Part shown: piece by piece, positions 48,061-62,300 of the stretch | Numbering within the stretch: position 1 is the first letter of the stretch | Layout: the number at the start of each line of letters is the position of its first letter | Origin: Xiphias gladius | Lineage: Eukaryota; Chordata; Actinopteri; Istiophoriformes; Xiphiidae | Direction: 5' to 3' | Length of the DNA stretch: 64,000 nt | Assembly: GCF_016859285.1 (NCBI RefSeq) | Contig: NC_053420.1 | Location: 29,196,545 to 29,260,544, forward strand | Translations under genes and position numbers: made by a program | The notes under the pieces: model-generated | Database searches by the model: none | What the model saw: the letters and a program-made list of their open reading frames with translations, nothing else | What the model was told of the DNA's origin: nothing

Positions 48061-48460
48061 ACTTACTCAGTCACTCACCTGAGACCAAGAAACTGCACTG
48101 TTTGATAAAGCAGGGACACTCAGAGGCCGCTCAGGTTTTACAGTATATCATTTTATTTTGCGTTCTCAACATCGTCACAGTACTAATTTTACATCAATAG
48201 GGTTTTGTCTACTTAGAAATGCTTAATAAAATAAGAGCACTCTTCCCTTCCCTTTGACTTTAAAAGTGGGCCGTGAGTGTGAGAGAACAGGATCGACTCA
48301 GGAAAGAAGTCCGAAGCGGTGTTAACTGTGTAACAGTTGGCTGTTCATCTCTAGATCCTATGATAATACAGTCCTGTCGGAGGCAGAGAGAAGCAGTTTG
48401 ATGATTATGTAAATACCAGAGGGGAGCAGGAATGCACCTTCAATGTAACTGCAGACATGG

Positions 48461-48499
48461 AGTAGTAGTAGTAGTAATAATAATAATAATAATAATAAT
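48461..48499. repeat. (AGT)n(AAT)n microsatellite
   Basis: Trinucleotide tract switching from AGT to AAT, in the presumed IQSEC1 3' flank. Confidence 0.9.
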
Positions 48500-49352
48500 T
48501 TACAGACTATTTACATATGTTTTCTCATTCTTTACGTCCCACCCACCCTTAAAATGTTTCCTCCCTTTCAAGCCCTATTTACCTCATCAAGTAACATTAG
48601 ATTTCCCAAGATGGATTTGCTATTTACACTAAGCAGTATACTGCAATGTGTTTATACTGTACAGTGAAAATAGAGGTGAAATGCATGCCGGAGTAGAATG
48701 ACACAACTTTAAATGAAAAGACACACTAGCAGGCCAGAAATCATCTAAATGTAAACAAGCATCAGTCAGAGAAACCAAAACTACATTGAAAGTTTAGGGT
48801 CTAGTCAAGCCCACTGCTCAACAGAATGACACTTAAAAAAAAAAAAAGAAAGGAAAAGAAATAATAAATGGTAGGCATCAATGGCATGCAACAAAGCACC
48901 TCACACAGAATCTGGACAGGTTTCACAATAGATCAGTCTTCCGAAGGAGCTGGAGGTTCGTGACTGGAAACACATTGATTAGACATCCTTTGGAGAACTA
49001 TCAAGATTTTAATAAAGCTAAGCTTCTTTTTGGCTAGCGTCTGCACCATTAAAATGTAATAACTAGTTAGTGATCAGATGCTGGTCTGATGACAGAATTT
49101 CTGATTGGTCAACTGTGGGGTTGCAGTGGGTTGATTAAATTTGGTCCCCAATCTATTTGGTATAAAACTGAAAGGTAATGACCACGCAATATTGGCACTT
49201 TCTTGACTCTGTAGAACAGACACTGAACAGAAATTAATGTGTTAAAAGTGGCATATTTGAAAGATCGGAGTCAAATATTAGGTTCTAGAGTAACCTATGG
49301 TGCATAAAGTACTGCAAAAATCATTTTGAATCGTGAGAGATTTTTTCAAAAT

Positions 49353-50421
49353 GGTACCACTTTCTAATAAGACACCATTTATAAAGAATTTATAGGTTGT
49401 AACCAATGGTTTCATTAATGCAACTAAATAATAATGTGTTATAGATCAGTAATTCTTTAATAAGAACAACATATGCATTGCCAGGTTGTGAAAAATCCCT
49501 CCTCCAGTGAGGTTTTCCTCAAAGTTGTTTTGCAGAAGTGGAAAGCCACTCAGATCCTGAAGCATCTTGTCTTGGGATCAATGTAGTAAGTAGCAGATGT
49601 CCTAAACAACCGCCAATGTCAATAAAACATATAGCATTTACTGCGAGAAACGGGGGAAACCCTGCCCAGCACAGTACATGCTCTGATTTTTTAGCTAGCT
49701 CTTTATTTCATCATGAAGACAGTTTGACCACTTATAGCTGCCCCATGGAGTTTCCTCTAAATATATTTATGTTTACATTTAGCATTTGTGTATGCAAAAA
49801 ACAAGCGTGTTGTGTGCATTTTCTTCCTCCTGAAACATTTACAAAGTCTATTTTTTTGGTATATTTCACATCGTGCGATCTTTACATCAGAGTCTGCTAT
49901 TTTGCAGTCTTCTTCACCGCCTTTGCCAGCACCTTGCTGTGCGTCCTTTGCCGTCTGTCGATCAGTGGACCAGTGTTCAACCGGGAAAACAGGCCCTGTG
50001 TATTGCATCCTCCATGCATTCGCGCGCATGTGTTTTCTGGTGTGCATGCGCAACAGAAACAAAGCAGGGAGCCACTTGTATGAACATTGCTCCACAGTGT
50101 TACTAGTGGTCAAGAACTGATCATCACTGTATTTAAAATCTATATAACAGCAGACTTGATGGATTATTGGGAATGATAAATAACTAACATTTATAACAGT
50201 TAATTTGCTGCAGGATAAACACCAGCCTAGCAGATTTCTTCAGAACCTGGCAACCCATAAGGTGTACTTGTGAATAGCTTATTACGGATGAATAATGCAT
50301 CAATAAAGGATTTAGTAACTATTAATAAAGTGGAAAGTTAATTAACTTAATTGATTAATGAATTAACTTAGTTACAACTTATGAACCCATAATAAAGGGG
50401 GCCTTATTAGAAGGGGGTACC
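49353..50421. mobile_element. 1.07-kb element with long inverted terminal arms
   Basis: The left arm starts GGTACCACTTTCTAATAAG. The right arm, reversed, starts GGTACCCCCTTCTAATAAG. Both continue with ATTTATAAAG / TTTATTATGG, AAGTTGTAAC-like and GCCAGGTTNTGA-like segments over about 150 bp. The centre holds short ORFs (up to 181 codons at 49,538-50,083) with no recognised domain. It is probably a non-autonomous DNA transposon sitting in the IQSEC1 3' flank or UTR. Superfamily undetermined. Confidence 0.55.
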
Positions 50422-52284
50422 TTGAAAACTTGAACCTTTGGGAAAAAAAATAGGCCTATTTAAGAATACTGATCTACCGGATATCACTTGACAACAGTAA
50501 TGTGTGAGCCATTGACAGAGACAGATGATAAATATGAAGATAAGAGCGCTCCATTCTTTGTACTCAAAGCTGTCTGTCAATTATCACTTTGATTTCCATT
50601 TGACAGATTACATCTCTCATCCCGCCAGCTGTAACACCAATTTTTGTTGGCAAAGAGCTTCCCTCTGACAGCTGTGATAAGGTCCATCTTTAACTGCTGT
50701 TGTACACTGAGATCCATTAAACTACTGTGTGTGGATCAGGAAAAGATACAGATTTGGTTATCCTCTGGAGTGACACAAATACATAGTTGACTTCAGTTAG
50801 TTGTAATTAGAGAAGTCAAAACTATTCTACCATTCATTTTCAACAACTGTCACCTGTAACTCTGATATAGTTTGGGAATACACAATAGTTAGAAAATAGC
50901 CTCAAAATACATTGTTACATGCAATTATTTTCTTTGACATTCTTTATCAGTGTGGAAGGTAAAGTCCTTCCAAATCAATGTGGATACTTGCACTTCACTG
51001 ATACATAGAGGAAGAAATGACAAAGGACTCTGGGGGAGGGGGGGACAAAACTAACAGAATTAAACCAAATGGAACAACCAACAGATTGCAAATGCTCTTA
51101 GACAAAAAAGTAAATACATATTGCACAAGTTAAAAAATCCATCTCATAGTCTTTAAGCAGATACAGACTAAATTCTGCCGCTGATATCAACTAAGTAAAA
51201 CAAGTGCTGTGTCTATAACTTTCAACAGAAAATATGCTCCAGCACACCAGCCCTCTGCCTCCGCTCTGCACGCACAACAGATACTTTGCACAGGATGACT
51301 GGGAGGTACAACCAGCCATCCCATAATATGTCAGAAAGATGATTGATATAAAACTGCTGTTTGTGGCGAGTGAAGCGCAAGAGTGCTATCACCATCACAA
51401 AGTGATAATTATTGATTTCTGTACTCTGGCATCTGTGTGGCTCCGAGAAAAAGTCTGGTCAAGGGAGTAAGCAGCACTGCGTGATGTGCTCGCTGCTCAA
51501 GAGACGCATGGGGAAATTAAAGAGGGACAGGGCACACTCAGCCAGCTGAGAGTTTCCATATTAGGAGAGACACTTGGACAGTCATGTTGCTGTTTCCCTG
51601 CTACACAGTTTGCACAGACTCCTTCAGTTTCCATGAAAACATCGCAATCCTCCTCCTCCCTCTTCCTGTAGAATGGACTTGAAGAATCCTCCCAGGTTGC
51701 AGTAGAACATATAGGGCATTTCTTTGTATTGTTTATTGGACTCTAAAAAAATAGTTAAAAAAATAAAATGACGGTGGATGAGCAGTCGGTACTGAAGAGC
51801 TGACATTCCGAAAAATCTGTTTGCTCACTGTGGCTTCCTTTTTTCAGAGCAGGAGAGACGAACCTGAACCAATGAAGTGCAATGGATAAGACTGTACGCA
51901 AGCTGGTGTGCACCAGTCTTCAACAATCTTAACAGAGTTCTAACTCAAAGGCAACCATATACAGTAGTATTCCAGCTTACTGAATCACCTAACTAATAAA
52001 AGCCTTGATTGGTTTCTTAACAGTGAAACTACGCCACCTATGTGCGGGTATAATACTAAAAGTTTTTAACTGATACCATTTGTTCTGTAATAATAATAAT
52101 TGTAATAACAGCTGATATTATCATTTTTACAAAATACTATGCACAATATACATAAAGCGATTTTTGTGACTAAATTAGTAAATGCTTCAATAATTGGCAC
52201 ATTTATCACTGCTAACAGAGATATCACAGTGCACTGTGAGCTACCGCTACATTAAATACTTGTACAGCTACTGCTGAGGCTGAC

Positions 52285-52293
52285 CGTCTGTCC

Positions 52294-52325
<32 letters not shown>

Positions 52326-52334
52326 GCCTGTCTC
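52285..52334. repeat. (TGTC)n microsatellite
   Basis: About ten GTCT/TGTC units with slight variation, 420 bp 3' of the IQSEC1 stop codon, so probably within its 3' UTR. Confidence 0.9.
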
Positions 52335-52757
52335 TGTTCAGCCAAACCACCCTCACACTAGATAAAATTACTTCGTAGACATTAAAGTCGAGGTTACTAT
52401 TTACTTTTTGTGTAAAATACTAGTAAGTGAGATATCTGATCATGTTCTTTAGTTTACTGAGGAAAAACAGTAATTATGGTCTTTGTGCATGCTCTTGCGT
52501 TGTTGTCTGTTGCTCTTGAAGGAGGCAGACATGATCTATGACCTGAAATGAAATGAAAGGACCACCAGGAAAATAAATGAGTTTGGGTTGAATAAACTGC
52601 CCAAGAGATGAGCGTAACAAAAGCTGAGGAGACATAGGATCTTGTCTGACTTCACATCCTCAGACCAGCGATGCACGGTGCAACCGTCTCATCGGCCAAG
52701 AGCCTCGGAGGAAAAATCAAAGTTCAGTCAGAGAGCCCAGAGAGGCCCCCGTCAGCC

Positions 52758-55700
52758 TCACACCACTGTACTGATGCCGCTGTGTTTGGGCTTGGTGCTG
52801 CTGGAGGCCTGGGACGGTGGTGGCGGCGGGCCATGGTGGTGGGGGCCATGAGCATGTTGGGAGGAGTGTGCCGGGTGGCTCCCATGGCCGTGCTGTGTGT
52901 GAGGCGGGTAGGGTTGCTGCTGGCCGTGAGATTGGGGCGGGTGGAACTGGTGCGGAGGGTGTTGCAGGTGGGCTGGTGGGTGGTAGTGGTGGTGGTGGTG
53001 GTAAGGTGGGGGGTTCTGGGTCATGTGGCAGAATTGGGTGTGCTGTGGGTGCATGGGGACTGGCGTGTCCGACTCAACCCGGGCTGTGTGGTGCAGGTTG
53101 GCGGGGTGTGGGGTGTGGGAGATGAGGGTGGGGTGCAGGGGCTGAGGGGTGGGGCTGGGGGACTTCACACGCCTGGTGCCAAACAAAGATCCAAGCAGAG
53201 AGGAGGAGTTGGGCAGGGACTGGCCACTGTGGCGGGACGGGCAGTCTCGGCTGGAGGGGGTTCTCCGCCGCATGTGAGGACTGTTAATGATGGACCCCTG
53301 AAAGAGAGAGGACGGTCAGAACACAGCAGACACACAGCGGGAAGTCTACTTTTGCTATCCAGTGGGAAACAGCAGAAGAAGTCAAAATATACCTGCTGCG
53401 GATTCAAATTTCAGCAAGTTTTTGCAGACAAAAGACAAATCTGTGGATGTGTTAACACACAGATTTTGGCTTCTGCAGTGTGCACAGCCTTGTCAAATTC
53501 TTCAAACAGCGGAACTAACTGGATCACCAGCTCCAGCTGATCTCAAATCTCGTTTGACTGCTTCTGTTGCCTTGTGGAAAACCGTCTCCATTTCCTTTTC
53601 CGGTTCACTGCCTTTGTTTGTCTATCCACGCTAACATCTCACGGTTGACTCTCTCTAAATGGTTTGGAGGCTCAGCTTGCTGAGCTTGTGAGAGTCTGTG
53701 GTATCTGCACTGTCATGAACAGACAAACAGCTTCCAAGTCTTCAGACTCTCTCTCTCTGCCCGCTGACACCTATATATGTATGTATATCTGGTTTCCACG
53801 TTTACAGCAAGCTATGCAATTTTCATGTGAATTTACAGACTGTATACAGTACACACATTCGTCTGTATTACCATTTTTCAGCTGACAAGTTTAGGTTCAG
53901 TGTAAGTGCACTACTGACTATGAGAACTCAAAGCATAGTAACACAGAATAACATGATAAATACAGAACAATCAAAACAAAGGTTCATATTAAAGAAATGA
54001 AGCGGATATTTCAGAGCCATGCAGTACATGCAAACTGAACTGTGCATAGATGACTTAGAAAATCAAAAAGAGTCTTGAGTTATGATGTGCTGACTTGTTT
54101 CCACAAATCAGTACTTAATACGTTTGACTAAACTGAGGTCGTAGTCTGACCCTTGCAATGATTCACACATGAAATTCTGAAGAAATGTTTATTATTATTG
54201 ATATTGTTGAACTATGGAGAAACTGTGTTTTTAAGGTTTCAGTTATTTACTCTGCCATGCATTATACTTGGATTATATCGGTGACAGGAGTGTTCCTTTT
54301 TTATAAATGACCACAATATCAAAAAAAAATTGATTATAATCCATCGATACATACTATATTATTACACGTACATCTTCCTGTAACGTTTCATAGCATTAGC
54401 AGCATGCAGAGGTTCTAGTAGTGCTAGCATCCTGCGAGTGGAACAGTGAGTGCTAAAAGGTTAAATGAGAAACCCTAAACAGTATGAAGCGCATATTGCC
54501 AATAGTACACAGCTTCAGATTCACACTAGCACTGACAAACTGGAAAATGTAGGCTTGTGTCAAATTATCAAAAATTAAATCGAGCCAACTCAGTTAACCA
54601 CATACAAATGGCCCTGTTCACACAGATGGTCTGGCTTGTGAGGGTGTAAGTTTACATGTTCTGGTGCCTCCATGCTTAGATTCTTTCACTGCAGTAAACT
54701 GGTGCAACAATAAAAAAGGAAAGGGGAGGAACTTCGTGTCAAGGTCAGGGGTCAATAAAAGGAAGCAGCGCGATTTGGTCGCCTCAAGCTGTGAGCATGC
54801 AGTAGCCTGAACTGACATAGCAAGGCCAGGTTTACTTGAGTGAACATAAAAAGGACAAAATTCAGAAAATGGCTAAAAAGCTAACCAACTAAACAAGAGA
54901 GGATGACTCAACGGTGACAGTTTAACATCAACACAGAGCAGCCCTAATTTGAGTCAGGACTATTATTAGTCGTGCCATGCTGTGTACATGAAGGGTTAAC
55001 ATGTGTCAGCCACAGAGTATCATTCCTGTTCAGCCCAGTGCATGCATAGTGTCCGAGGTGCTCACAACAAAAACACCACCAAAGCAGAAAAGAAAACTCA
55101 AAAGTACAAAGAAACAATAATACCATAAAGGCAGAGCATAGCTCAACATCATTTGCATCCCACTTACTTCCATATTGCTGTCTAGTGATCCTGCACTGCT
55201 GCGTCTCCCACGCTTGCCTGCCCAGAACATGTAACATGACACATTAGAAATGCCCGGTTAACGTGAAGGTTTCACATATCCCTCTGTCTAGTATAGGAGG
55301 GCACTAGCACCCTAAGGTGACAAAGGCGGCACATGACTAACTAGCAGCAGACTGTCAGTGGGGCAGAGGGAGGTGAATAAGGACTAAAGGAAAAGGAAGA
55401 AACGAGTCACTGCTACAACGCCACAACAAAGTCAGCCTCTGGGATAACTCTAGCTTGATAACTTCTTTAGGTGTCTAAATAGCAACTGGAGGTACAGCTG
55501 GCAGGAGACCTTCCCATTAGTAAAAGACTTGCAATCTTGCTGCATTAAAGGGATACCAGCAATTTAGTATTTCACGCCCCTTAAATTGCAAGTATAAGAG
55601 ACAGATTAAAAAAAGAATGGTCAAAATCAAAGCAGTAGAGGCCGAGGTATCCTGAATGTTCTGAGTATGAGTCTCAGCCCAAAACCACTGAATATACATT

Positions 55701-58700
55701 TCCCATAACCAATAGTAACCAGTATTTTTCATTTGATTTTATTTGACTGGTAAATGATCACAACTTTCAAAGTCCACGCCTCCAGTTTCTAACTTTCTGT
55801 TAAATATTTTTCGTCTCTCAAGCCAAGGTGAGGTTAGTCTGAAGACATCACAATGACTTCAACAGGGTTATTTTCTTCAATTTGACAGACCTAATCCAGA
55901 GCCACAGAAGACACTTTTCAAATGTTTTCACAGGCTGAGAAGTACTCCCCGTGACTGGTAAACCTGGGTACAATTCCCCCTCAAAGGCAGAGGAAGCTGT
56001 ATTAATACCAGTCACCTTTACGCACACCAAAGTCAAGTGCAAACCTTGTATATTTAATTTTTAGGACGCTGTGTGATCCTTAAACAACTCTGAAAGAAAA
56101 TATAGACCTCAAAAATCCAGTACTGATTGGAGGCAACTCTCTACACCCTGTCTGAATCAACCACACAACATTAATCCCTCTCACTGCTAAGACGCTCCAA
56201 TCGATCGCAGTGACCTACATAGCACTGCCTCCTCCCCCCGCTGGTGACGCAGGATTATCAGTTGATAGCCTTTTGTAAATTATACCTTGGTCCATTAGCA
56301 AACACTCATCTCGTCTCCTTGCTTCACTGGCTTCATGGCTCAGAGACTCTGCATGAGCAGGTCAGTTGCAGTGGCTACCACCCAAATTAAAACTGTACAG
56401 GAACAGGAGCTCAGCCTCTTCCAAGTTTCCAAAAGACTTAATATTCAAAAAGAGTGAATAGTATCATGCCAGCATTCAGCTCAGGTATACACTGTACTTT
56501 GCCTAGCAGAGGGATGAGACATGAGAGATCGTGTTACCATGGCCACCCCTGATTGTACCTGCATCTGAGAGGTCACGTAGGGAGCTGCTGAGGGCGCTCC
56601 TCTTCAAACCTTCACCAATGGCATAGCTGTCGTCAAGGCTGGCTCGGCTCAGGTTGCCGTTTCCCGTTTCCTTCTTTAACCCCGAACTCTGGGATATGCT
56701 GGGCCTCACCACCCCCTTCTGTTTTTCTAGCTCAGCTGTCCAAGGGAAACATACACCATTCAACCAAAACATTAATGCCTGTGTGGTGAATGGTGTATAT
56801 GTATATATGATGTAACAAGTATTAATGTTGCGGCTGATCGGTGGATACAAAGTTGAAACTGATCTAGATGTTCACATATGATATTTGCATCAAGGTGAAT
56901 GAGTCAGATTGTATTAAATAATGCCAAATATCCACATAAAAAGGACATTTTTGCTCACATTCTATCCGATACTTCTCCATCTCTTGGACTTCAGCAATTG
57001 ATTCTCGCAAATCATCAGTAAACTTTTTGCGGTCCTGAGGATTGGGCGCATTGAAGTTGATGAGGACTTTGATGTCAGCTCCGGGAATGGCTGAGGTCAG
57101 GCGGACTCCATTGGGATAATCTAAAGAATGACAATATCAACAGTTTAAGCCCTGTCCACACAAAATACAGCTCACTAGGGAAGTCTATGTCAATAAGGGT
57201 TGTTTTAATCTCTACGGAGCTTATGCCAACCACAAGGGTGTAATTAAGCTTCCAACAAAATATTTGTCAGATTGTTTTACAGTGTCTGAAACCTACCCCT
57301 CCATACCTTGCCAAGATCAGAATTGGGCATCCAAAACTTTTTGTTATTTTCAAGTGCAATACCATAAATGTATGAAAGCTTGTGCTGTTGTTTGTAAAAG
57401 TCACTGCGTACTGCCCCTTTCTATGAAAGCAAGCTTTTTGCCCTGTGTTTAAGTGTGGCGTTTCAAAGGAGCTATAAACAAGTTCACACAGACAACACAG
57501 ACTAGCTCATTTGAAGCATACTTAAGCCTACACAAACATCTACATGGCACTTACACTGATTCTCAAAGAGTAGCACTTGCATGCCATAAAGTGAGAAGGA
57601 CTGCCGAAAGCTGTATGTCACTGAGTTCTTCTTCTTCTGGAAAATTTTAGTGACCTGTGAAAAAAGCATAACATATGATGTGGTTCAGACTCCTTCAGTG
57701 GGATGCCCTATTGTGTTGTCAATGTGCTGGAAGAATAGTGTCTGCTGTACCACTAGCAGGTCATTAAAGAGGAAGATCTCCCTTTGGTGCAGGCCCAACT
57801 TCTGTGGTTTGTTGGGGTCGGGCACTTCAAAAAGTCTGCAGTAACAGACCAGTCTCCGGTGGGGTAGGGATAGTACCTGGACACACAATACACCATCATT
57901 TCTGAGTTGGTCTCTTGTTGCCTCACAGAGGGCTTTCAAGGTACTCATGAGCAAAAATATAACTTTGTAAAATCCACAATGATAACATCTGTTTCATAAA
58001 GCCTTTGGGTATTTTAAAAGTATTTCCACTCAACCCTGAGTTGTAGATGAAAGAAAGAGTAATACTTACACAGCCCAGACCATGGTGTAAAGAGCCAATC
58101 TATGGAGTGAGAGATACATACAAGAGTCATTGTACAGGGATCAGTTAACACATACGAGAACTTTTAAATTCCCATTACATCAAAGAAAAGAAATTCCACT
58201 TAATGTTCAACAAGAAATACGAGCCAAATTTAAAATCTAGAAAACTAGTTTTATGGACCACAGAGCACACATCTAAGTGTCCTTTCAATATGTTGTGTCT
58301 CCAGTTTGTGTCAACCGTAATGGCCATGATACTGTCAAGGTCCCTTGGACTGCTGCTGATTTGGGTCGCTAAAGTGGAGTTAATTTGATGAAAAGGGCAT
58401 TAATGGGGCAAGGGTGGGGTTCCAAGTGAACACCTTCAAGATTGTTGGGTGTGAGGCTGGTAATCTTATTTTATTATTATAGTGCTTGTCAGACAGCACT
58501 TTTTCATGGCTGGCACTTAGGGCAAAAGACATATTACAGTCATTCAGCATGAAGGTCTCTGGCCCTGAAGAATTAAAGTGTCACACAGTGAAGAAAGTAG
58601 GTTCAGGTAAAGAATGCTTTCATTTTTTTTACTTTTTAGAGAATGTTGGCTGTGATTAAGCTTGTGCTCTCTGTGACAGCTTAGAGGTACATACAGTAAT

Positions 58701-59258
58701 TTGGTTCTGCGTGCTCCTGCTAAATTCAGGTCTTAAATAAAGGGGAGGATAAAAGTAGTCACACTCTACAGGCAGCAACCCAAGGGCAAACTCAAACTTA
58801 CCGGCTTTTTTCCAACAATTAGTTTTTCCACTTTTTGAACCTGGGACACATGGTCTTCATTAGTCTTGAGCTCCCGCTTCCGAATCCGCTCATATATCCC
58901 TACCAGCATCTCTCGGGGGATGTCCTCCCCATCATCCACTCCTGAGGATGAGAGTAAAAGAGAGAGAGAAAAAGAGAAGGATTAATGATTAACTCACAGA
59001 TTTATGAGGGTTGATGAACTCCTGAATTTACTTTCAAACTGCAGTGCTACACATATTTCTCACAGCACAGACATAAATGTCCTTCAGAGCTCGCTGAGGA
59101 TGAGTATTTGTCCTCCACTCAATACTGTACTTTAATTACTGACACTCCAATAGGCAGAGAAATGAGTTAGCCATGCCACAAAGCCCCTCTTAATACCCTC
59201 AAAATCTGCTGAGGGCAACGAAAAGCCCTTTGCCGCAAAAACAAAGCATGATCCCCCC

Positions 59259-59335
<77 letters not shown>

Positions 59336-62300
59336 CTTTAAATTGAACAAAAGGTGAATATTTGAGATGAGGTGAATATTTATCCTTGGGGCCACACAAT
59401 AAATCTCAAGAGAATGTATAGAGTATATAGAGAATATTTTTGACAGTAAGGTGGACATGGCACAGGGAGGAGGAACAAAGTACCTCGAAGGTTCTTAACA
59501 AAGTCCTCCAACTTCATCTTCCTCTCAGGCTTGACATTGGGGCTGTACATGTCTGTGTTGAGGAGGATGATGGCAAAGGCCAGGATGAAGATGGTGTCAG
59601 GGTTCCTGAACTGTCGCACCACACCAGGGTTGCAGATGCAGTAGCGCTGGCTGCGAAGAGGATATTGGACACAGAATCTTTAGAAGTCAAATTGAACTGA
59701 ACTGAATTTATTTTTGCAAAGAAATCAATATATATTTTCTTGGTTTGTGTTTTGACTTATGGACTTATTTGGTCAAAATTGCAATTACCAAAAAGAAGAA
59801 ATCTTATTCATTTTCCAACTGTAATAGAGCCCCCTATATTACTGTGGGTTAGTGTGGGTTAATAGGTTCCAAAGGTAACTTAACGTAATTTAAACTTCCA
59901 ATCTTTTGTTTGAATTAACAAACAAAAAGTAATCTCTAGTGGGAATCAATGCTGAAATTAGCATGCTAAGCTAACTAGCTCACTCAACCCACTCAGAGGC
60001 TCGAGGCTGACACACAGTTTCCACAATTAAATTCCAAAACTGTTTAATCTGATTTTTAAAATTTGTAAACTAGCTGTACTTTCTTACAAAAGTCAGTAGA
60101 ACTCAAATCTCATTTTTCACTTTGTGTTAGAAAAAATCTGGGCATGCTGTAAAACAATGCTAGCATTAGATCTGACCGAACACGGGAGACAAAAAGTTAG
60201 TCAGTCAACAAAAAAGCATCAGTATGAAGACTTCTCTTCAAGGCATAATAAATCAGTAAGCTTCCGGTTTAGTGATTAGTTCCACTTGTGGGCAGAGGTA
60301 TCAGTGTAGATACTGATATTGAGCTCTCCACTGTCTGAGCTGTGGTCATATACATCTAAATAACGCCTCAAGTAGCCTCAAGTCAAAAGAACAATGATCC
60401 AATACTAGTGAGTGAAGATATCAATACAGTCTGCAGATATCAAACACAACAGCTTTCTGAGTCACCATAAAGTGAGCTCGTGATCATATCTGTAGTGGGC
60501 TGCAGGCAAGTGCCAGATGATCAGTTATCGTTATCTCCTCAATGTAACAGTGACTGTGGTGTTTACTGAGGCCAAAATGTCCTTGCTCAGTGCTGATCGA
60601 AGCTAATTCTCTATGTGTATGAGGTCACCAACAACACAATTAACTACAAATTATTTTCTGCAATGATCTGGTTGAACAAAGTCTCGATTTTAAATGGCTT
60701 TCCACTGCTCCACTGATCTCAGCCCTGAGAATGTTAAAGGAAGACGGTGACTTTTTGCTGTCACCTCTGTTTTAGAGGATAATGATGTTTTTGAAACTGT
60801 GAAAAGCTAGCTTGTGCTAACCATTAATCATACACGCTGTATAAACACTAGACATGGCATTAAAAAACCCAATAATGACCATCCTGTTGGTTGGTCTAAG
60901 ATCATTAAGACCCTATTTGCAAAAACATCACTTTATTCCTCCTTGCTGTGGAAAAACTACATGACCTGGGGTGATAATTTTCATGATCCAGCCATCACTA
61001 AGTCTAAGCGGGCTTGGGAGATAAAGCCATTTCATGTGTTTTGTACCTAGCTTTCAATGGAGCTTCTTACCTGTAGGCTTCTATCAGCCTCTCAACCTTC
61101 TGTGCTTCTCCCTGGACTCTGATGTGAGCCTGGAATTTCCTGAGCGCTTCGTCCAGCTCCATACCTGAGAAGTCCATTTCATCCACCACACAGCTGGTGA
61201 AAAACACACAGTGACCAGTGAAAAGCAGATCAGTTTGGATAGGGAAATATAGAATACTGTGTGCAGGCATATGCATGCAATGAATATCAAAGCTCTTACA
61301 AGGCCGTGAAAAAGTGAACATTTTTCATTAAGGTAAAATAGGAGAGCCATTTGATAATCATTTTTATGATAACCCATCTAAATTGGTACATGCTGTTTCA
61401 TATATACAGTATTTTTTTTTTTTTAATTCCTTTTCTAAAGCACTCAACATATTTGTTTTCCACACCTTACTTACAAATATGAGAAATATATTATTAACTC
61501 CCTGCCCAGTCTGTGTCAGTTCAGCTCACCTGCAGAGCTGACACCCCCCTCTAAACTCCATAATCAGCCTACATCAGTCTAATGTTAACTGGAAGACTGA
61601 CGTTTGAATGTCTTTGTTGATCATCTGTGACGTGAAAACATCAAATTTCCACACAGTCAGAGGAAGGAAGTCCTGATCAGAGCTCACTCTGTTTGTATAG
61701 TTTACAGCCTGCTATGCTGTTGCTCCTGCATTCCTCTGTGCACAATTTTTTTGGCCACTCAAAGAACTCCACAAGTATAAAGTATGCACACGTTTAATTT
61801 ATTATTGCCTTATTAAATTGTTATCGCTAACAAGTTAGCAAGGAGTTGTTTATTTACTCATCCAGTATACAGGGTGCAATATTAGCATTCATTTGGAGTT
61901 GTGTTTATGGTAATGTTAATATAGTATATTGTAATATATGTATGGTATGGTAATCACTGTCCTTTTAGCTCCGTTTTGATGTTCATCAACTCCTGAGAAA
62001 AATATCTTGCTCTTAGTTGCTAAATGATCCATTATTTTCTTCGACTGGTCACTAACTTTACCTATCTGCTGTTAGGTGCTGGGTAGGGGGGGTACAATGA
62101 ATTTATAACAGTTTCTTTTTTTTTTTTTTACTGAAAAAAGCTGCCTACTGCTGCTGGAAACAATGTTGATGACAGTGGTGAGGCTGAAGCAAACTGTAAA
62201 GTAAAAGGCCTTAAAACCAACACAAAAGCTCAAAGCTGCTAAAAAGCTCCATAGAGCTGAGGAGAAGTGCAGAGTTGGGTGGGTTCATCACAATAATCAA

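Larger units (their letters stand above)
48120..52757 (-). other. IQSEC1 3' flank, possible long 3' UTR
   Basis: No exon is seen between the IQSEC1 stop (52,758) and 48,120. A minus-strand AATAAA near 48,152 (plus TTTATT) could end a long 3' UTR, but nearer poly(A) sites are equally possible. The stretch holds the TGTC tract, the 1.07-kb inverted-arm element and the AGT/AAT tract; the rest is unremarkable AT-rich sequence. Confidence 0.3.

Noticed and set aside
49538..50083. 181-codon plus-strand ORF considered as a gene
   Set aside because: No recognised domain, no splice context, and it overlaps the inverted-arm element; kept only as part of that finding.
52671..53540. 289-codon plus-strand ORF rich in Gly/Val/Trp
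   Set aside because: It is the complement of the IQSEC1 terminal exon; its composition mirrors the His/Pro codons and it has no domain.
59132..59458. ORFs with long Cys-Val runs (also 42,495-42,770)
   Set aside because: Translations of CA/TG microsatellites; only the flanking residues at 42,584-42,685 are true ACAD9 exon.
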